Shown here piece by piece: positions 13,894 to 16,350 of a DNA stretch of 16,350 nucleotides. The translations under genes and the position numbers were made by a program. The stretch's first letter is position 1. Each line of letters opens with the position of its first letter. Where the stretch lies: the NCBI GenBank assembly GCA_021157815.1, contig JAGGVT010000087.1, forward strand, positions 1 through 16,350, written 5' to 3'. The notes beneath the pieces were generated by a model. It did not search any database, was not told the origin of the DNA, and saw only the letters and a list, made by a program, of their open reading frames with translations. The stretch is from a bacterium. Its GTDB lineage: Bacteria; JAJVIF01; JAGGVT01.

Positions 13894-15093
13894 ATGAAAA
13901 GGCGAGAGTTCATAGCTAAAAGCATTCTGGCAGGTTCAGGAATTTATCTTGCATCCATACTTGCGGATATTTTCGGCCGTGATGTGCTGGATATAGCGTA
14001 CGCCAAATCGAAATATCCATCAAAACTGACCCCAGCAAGATTCTGGATTGAGGATTCCAACGGCAATTCCTCATGTACTCTTTGCCCGAATGGATGCCAT
14101 ACCGAGGGTGAGTATGGCATATGCCGTTCAAGAATTAAAAAGAACGGTAAGTTTTTCACAGAGGCATATAACCAGATAGCGGCGATACATGATGATCCCA
14201 TAGAAAAAGCGCCCCTTTACCATTTCATGCCGGGTTCAAGAACAGTATGCATGGCTGCAGCTGGATGTAACGCCAGATGCAAGTACTGCCAAAACTGGCA
14301 GTTAAGCCAGGAATCGCCATCGAATGTGAAAAATGATGAGATAACCCCTGAAAAAGCTGTTCAACTTACAAAAGAGAGGGGATTCGACTGCATCGGATTT
14401 TCATATACAGAACCTATGACATATATGGAATATGTAATAGATACATTCGAGGCTGCACATGCGCAAAATATAAAGACATATGTCGCATCCGCCGCATATG
14501 TGAATAGAACTCCGTTTAAGCAGCTTTCGAGCGTATGTGATGCTTTCGCGCTGGCGTTAAAAGGATTCGACGAGAAATTCTATCAGGACATGGTTGGAAT
14601 CAGGATGAATAGAGTATTAGATATTCTGGTTTATGCAAAAGAGCTGGGATGCCATCTTGAAGTGGTTAATTTAATTGTTCCTACATATAACGATGATGTA
14701 AGCAAGATAGGGGAAATGGCAAAGTGGATTGTGAAAGAACTTGGCGATGATACTCCTCTTCATTTTTTAAGGTTCTATCCGAAATTCAAATTGTCGAATC
14801 TGCCTCCAACGCCTATCAGCACGATGGAAGTAGCCCGGAAGGAATCGATTGAAGCCGGTTTGAAATATGTCTATCTCGGAAACGCGCCAGGGCATGAGGG
14901 CAACAGCACATATTGCCCGAGTTGTGGAAAAGTCGTGATAGGACGCATTGGTTTCAGAGTAGTGCAGAATAATATTAGTAACGGGAAATGTAAATTCTGT
15001 GGCGCTGAGATCCCCGGAATTCTGGATAAAATAACACTGGATGATTTCGAAAGCAGAAAGAATCCGATGAAGAAAATAAGAAAGAAGAAATGA
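13894..15093 (+). CDS. Tat-signal radical SAM protein, AmmeMemoRadiSam (AmrS-like) type
   Basis: The 399-residue protein starts with a twin-arginine signal (KRREFIAK, residues 2-9), a hydrophobic helix and a possible cleavage site after AYA (35-37). The mature part has CTLCPNGC (61-68) with Cys77 in GICRSR, then DDPIEKAPLYHFMPGS, the hallmark of AmmeMemoRadiSam-system radical SAM enzymes. The radical SAM cluster motif CNARCKYC follows (Cys125, Cys129, Cys132). A C-terminal zinc ribbon uses Cys341, Cys344, Cys366 and Cys369. Where the family usually has SxGTxGCN, this protein has CMAAAGCN. The signal is odd because SAM and reductant are cytoplasmic; it may reflect folding-dependent export or a membrane anchor. 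The other AmmeMemoRadiSam parts are not in the window. A gene for an exported helical protein follows 18 bases after its stop, so the two are probably cotranscribed. Confidence 0.9.
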   Translation: MKRREFIAKSILAGSGIYLASILADIFGRDVLDIAYAKSKYPSKLTPARFWIEDSNGNSSCTLCPNGCHTEGEYGICRSRIKKNGKFFTEAYNQIAAIHDDPIEKAPLYHFMPGSRTVCMAAAGCNARCKYCQNWQLSQESPSNVKNDEITPEKAVQLTKERGFDCIGFSYTEPMTYMEYVIDTFEAAHAQNIKTYVASAAYVNRTPFKQLSSVCDAFALALKGFDEKFYQDMVGIRMNRVLDILVYAKELGCHLEVVNLIVPTYNDDVSKIGEMAKWIVKELGDDTPLHFLRFYPKFKLSNLPPTPISTMEVARKESIEAGLKYVYLGNAPGHEGNSTYCPSCGKVVIGRIGFRVVQNNISNGKCKFCGAEIPGILDKITLDDFESRKNPMKKIRKKK

Positions 15094-15111
15094 AATACGC
15101 GGAGGTGCGTA

Positions 15112-16101
15112 ATGGCGTTTAATATCAACCATAAAACCATACTGATTGCAGTAGTACTGCTGGTAGGATCATTTGCGCTGATATCATCAGTTCCAACCAA
15201 TGCGGAGGGCAAATATCTCAAGGATTCGAAAAGGGGAAATGATTCGAAAGCTGTTTCCAAAGCTATTGAAGGTTCTCCGGAAAAGATCAGCATTGAAGAA
15301 TTCCATCGCCAGAGGCAGAAGATATCGGGACTGAATCTGCTTAACGGGCTTTATCTTACAGAGGAACAGATGGAGCAAATAATTCCACTGGCAAGGGAAA
15401 CTCGTGAACTCGAAGAGCAGGCTCTTGATAAATTAATTGAAATTAACAGCAATCCGGAATTCATCGCAGCTCTGGATGAGCATGTAGCAATGCTTCTCAG
15501 GGGTGACCAACCCGAAGGAAAGCTGGAGCAGACTCTTAATCGTTTCCATGACCAGGAAGTTGAAATTGGATATGGCCTTGATAAGAAGAGACAGGAATTG
15601 GGTTTGAAAGCAATCGAGATTTTTTCAAAGGAACAAATGGCTCTGATTGCTGAATTCAAGCCGTGCCTTATTGCGCCGCAGGATGAGAATTCGACACTTA
15701 CCGGGTCGGCATCGGGAGGGCTTCATGTCCATAATGCGTTGAAGAAAATAAGACGTATTCCTGACAGAATATGGGAAAAGCGCAAGGACAAGTACATGGA
15801 GAAAATCATTGAGCAGAACGATAAACACTCACCGGATTTTCTTGATTTTGACGCTGAAAAGAAACGCCTGGATAGGATAATTAACAAGGCAAGAAGCTAC
15901 AGCGATGCTGAGTTCGAACTTCATGTGCAGGATTTGGCGAATGAACTCCTTCTGGAACGTGGAGTTAGTTATGAACAGAAGTGGGTTGCAAAGAAGGTCG
16001 CGAACTTACTTTTGAATCGTGACATGGAAGCGGTTTATGTTGCGAAGCTTGATCAGCTAAAGAAAGAAAAGGCGCAGCTGGTTACATCGGGGAAAGAGTA
16101 G
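15112..16101 (+). CDS. Exported helical protein of unknown function (LTxxQ-like motifs)
   Basis: The 329-residue product has a Sec signal peptide (hydrophobic 10-25, likely cleavage after NA at 30-31). The mature part is almost entirely charged helix. LTEEQ at 82-86 and FSKEQ at 171-175 recall the LTxxQ motifs of Spy/CpxP-type periplasmic chaperones and metal sensors, though the spacing and length differ. After the second motif comes EFKPCLIAP with the only cysteine of the mature chain (Cys185), then a glycine-rich linker and HVH (205-207), then more helix to the end. Cys185 with His205 and His207 might bind a metal. GGAGGTG at 15101-15107 is a strong ribosome site. It should be made with the preceding radical SAM protein; a substrate or partner relation is possible but only inferred. 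Confidence 0.82.
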   Translation: MAFNINHKTILIAVVLLVGSFALISSVPTNAEGKYLKDSKRGNDSKAVSKAIEGSPEKISIEEFHRQRQKISGLNLLNGLYLTEEQMEQIIPLARETRELEEQALDKLIEINSNPEFIAALDEHVAMLLRGDQPEGKLEQTLNRFHDQEVEIGYGLDKKRQELGLKAIEIFSKEQMALIAEFKPCLIAPQDENSTLTGSASGGLHVHNALKKIRRIPDRIWEKRKDKYMEKIIEQNDKHSPDFLDFDAEKKRLDRIINKARSYSDAEFELHVQDLANELLLERGVSYEQKWVAKKVANLLLNRDMEAVYVAKLDQLKKEKAQLVTSGKE

Positions 16102-16190
16102 TTTTAATCAATGTAATGTTGCAATTGTGTGTAAATAGTATAGTACCATGCTAAAGAGCCTGTCTGGAAAGGTAAAAATCGCCATTCCCA

Positions 16191-16223
16191 CGAAACAAGA
16201 TTCCGTCATTCCCGCGAAAGGGA
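16191..16223 (-). repeat. Extension of the end repeat, right copy
   Basis: Reverse complement of 124-156 with two mismatches, again holding the CGTCATTCCCGCG sequence (16204-16216). To its left, 16102-16190 shows no gene, terminator or promoter that I can support. Confidence 0.7.
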
Positions 16224-16346
16224 CTGTTGAAAAAGGGCTGAATGTAGGGGGTAGGTCTCTGTGCCTACCCTAAATATTGGCATAAATACAGGGCAACCAC
16301 GGAGAGTTGCCCCTACGGTCTGGGACAAAACGGGGTTTTTCAACAG
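16224..16346 (-). repeat. 123-bp interspersed repeat, right copy (MITE-like)
   Basis: Inverted copy of 1-123 with no mismatch, bounded by the same 11-bp terminal repeats (CTGTTGAAAAA at 16224-16234, TTTTTCAACAG at 16336-16346). The window ends four C bases later. Complete identity between copies 16 kb apart points to recent spread, gene conversion, or the same repeat used to close both ends of an assembled contig. Confidence 0.85.
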
Positions 16347-16350
16347 CCCC

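Noticed and set aside
1-16350. Composite transposon bounded by the inverted end repeats
   Set aside because: The interior holds core genes such as dnaG and recO and no transposase; ends falling exactly on the repeat fit an assembly break better.

Overview
The window looks like a whole chromosomal contig from an uncultured, Gram-negative-type bacterium of moderate-to-low GC. Evidence for a two-membrane cell: a type II lipoprotein signal with Ser at +2, a twin-arginine signal, and a secreted helical protein. The phylum cannot be fixed from this sequence. I see no rRNA, tRNA, CRISPR array, phage gene or transposase. Both ends carry the same 123-bp element in opposite orientation, identical at every base, so the contig probably stops where an interspersed repeat broke the assembly.

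Layout: (1) 1-468, repeats: the 123-bp element, a palindromic CGCGGGAATGACG-type repeat and four copies of a 17-bp tandem unit. (2) 469-4611, a tight + strand operon: nitroreductase, SbcD/Mre11-like nuclease, and a YhaN/SbcC-like ATPase with a membrane hairpin in its coiled coil. (3) 4612-4944, a repeat-filled gap. (4) 4945-5696, deoC with its own Rho-independent terminator. (5) 5723-11084, a six-gene + strand operon: recO, dGTPase, a single-domain EamA membrane protein, an unknown zinc-ribbon membrane protein, a histidine phosphatase and dnaG. (6) 11094-13753 on the - strand: a large lipoprotein gene with its terminator, and upstream a 66-codon remnant of a paralogue with another terminator. 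(7) 13894-16101, + strand: a Tat-signal radical SAM protein of the AmmeMemoRadiSam type followed by an exported helical protein of unknown function. (8) 16102-16350, the mirrored end repeat.

Functional logic: much of the content serves DNA maintenance. It covers double-strand-end processing (SbcD/SbcC-like), recombination mediation (RecO), dNTP control (dGTPase, and deoxyribose-phosphate salvage by DeoC) and replication priming (DnaG). The second theme is the cell envelope: the lipoprotein family and the radical SAM/exported protein pair. The least understood parts are the radical SAM pair, the zinc-ribbon protein in the recO-dnaG operon, the decayed lipoprotein paralogue, and the unusual motifs in the SbcD/SbcC-like pair. 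I do not see a clearly new multi-gene defence or mobile system.
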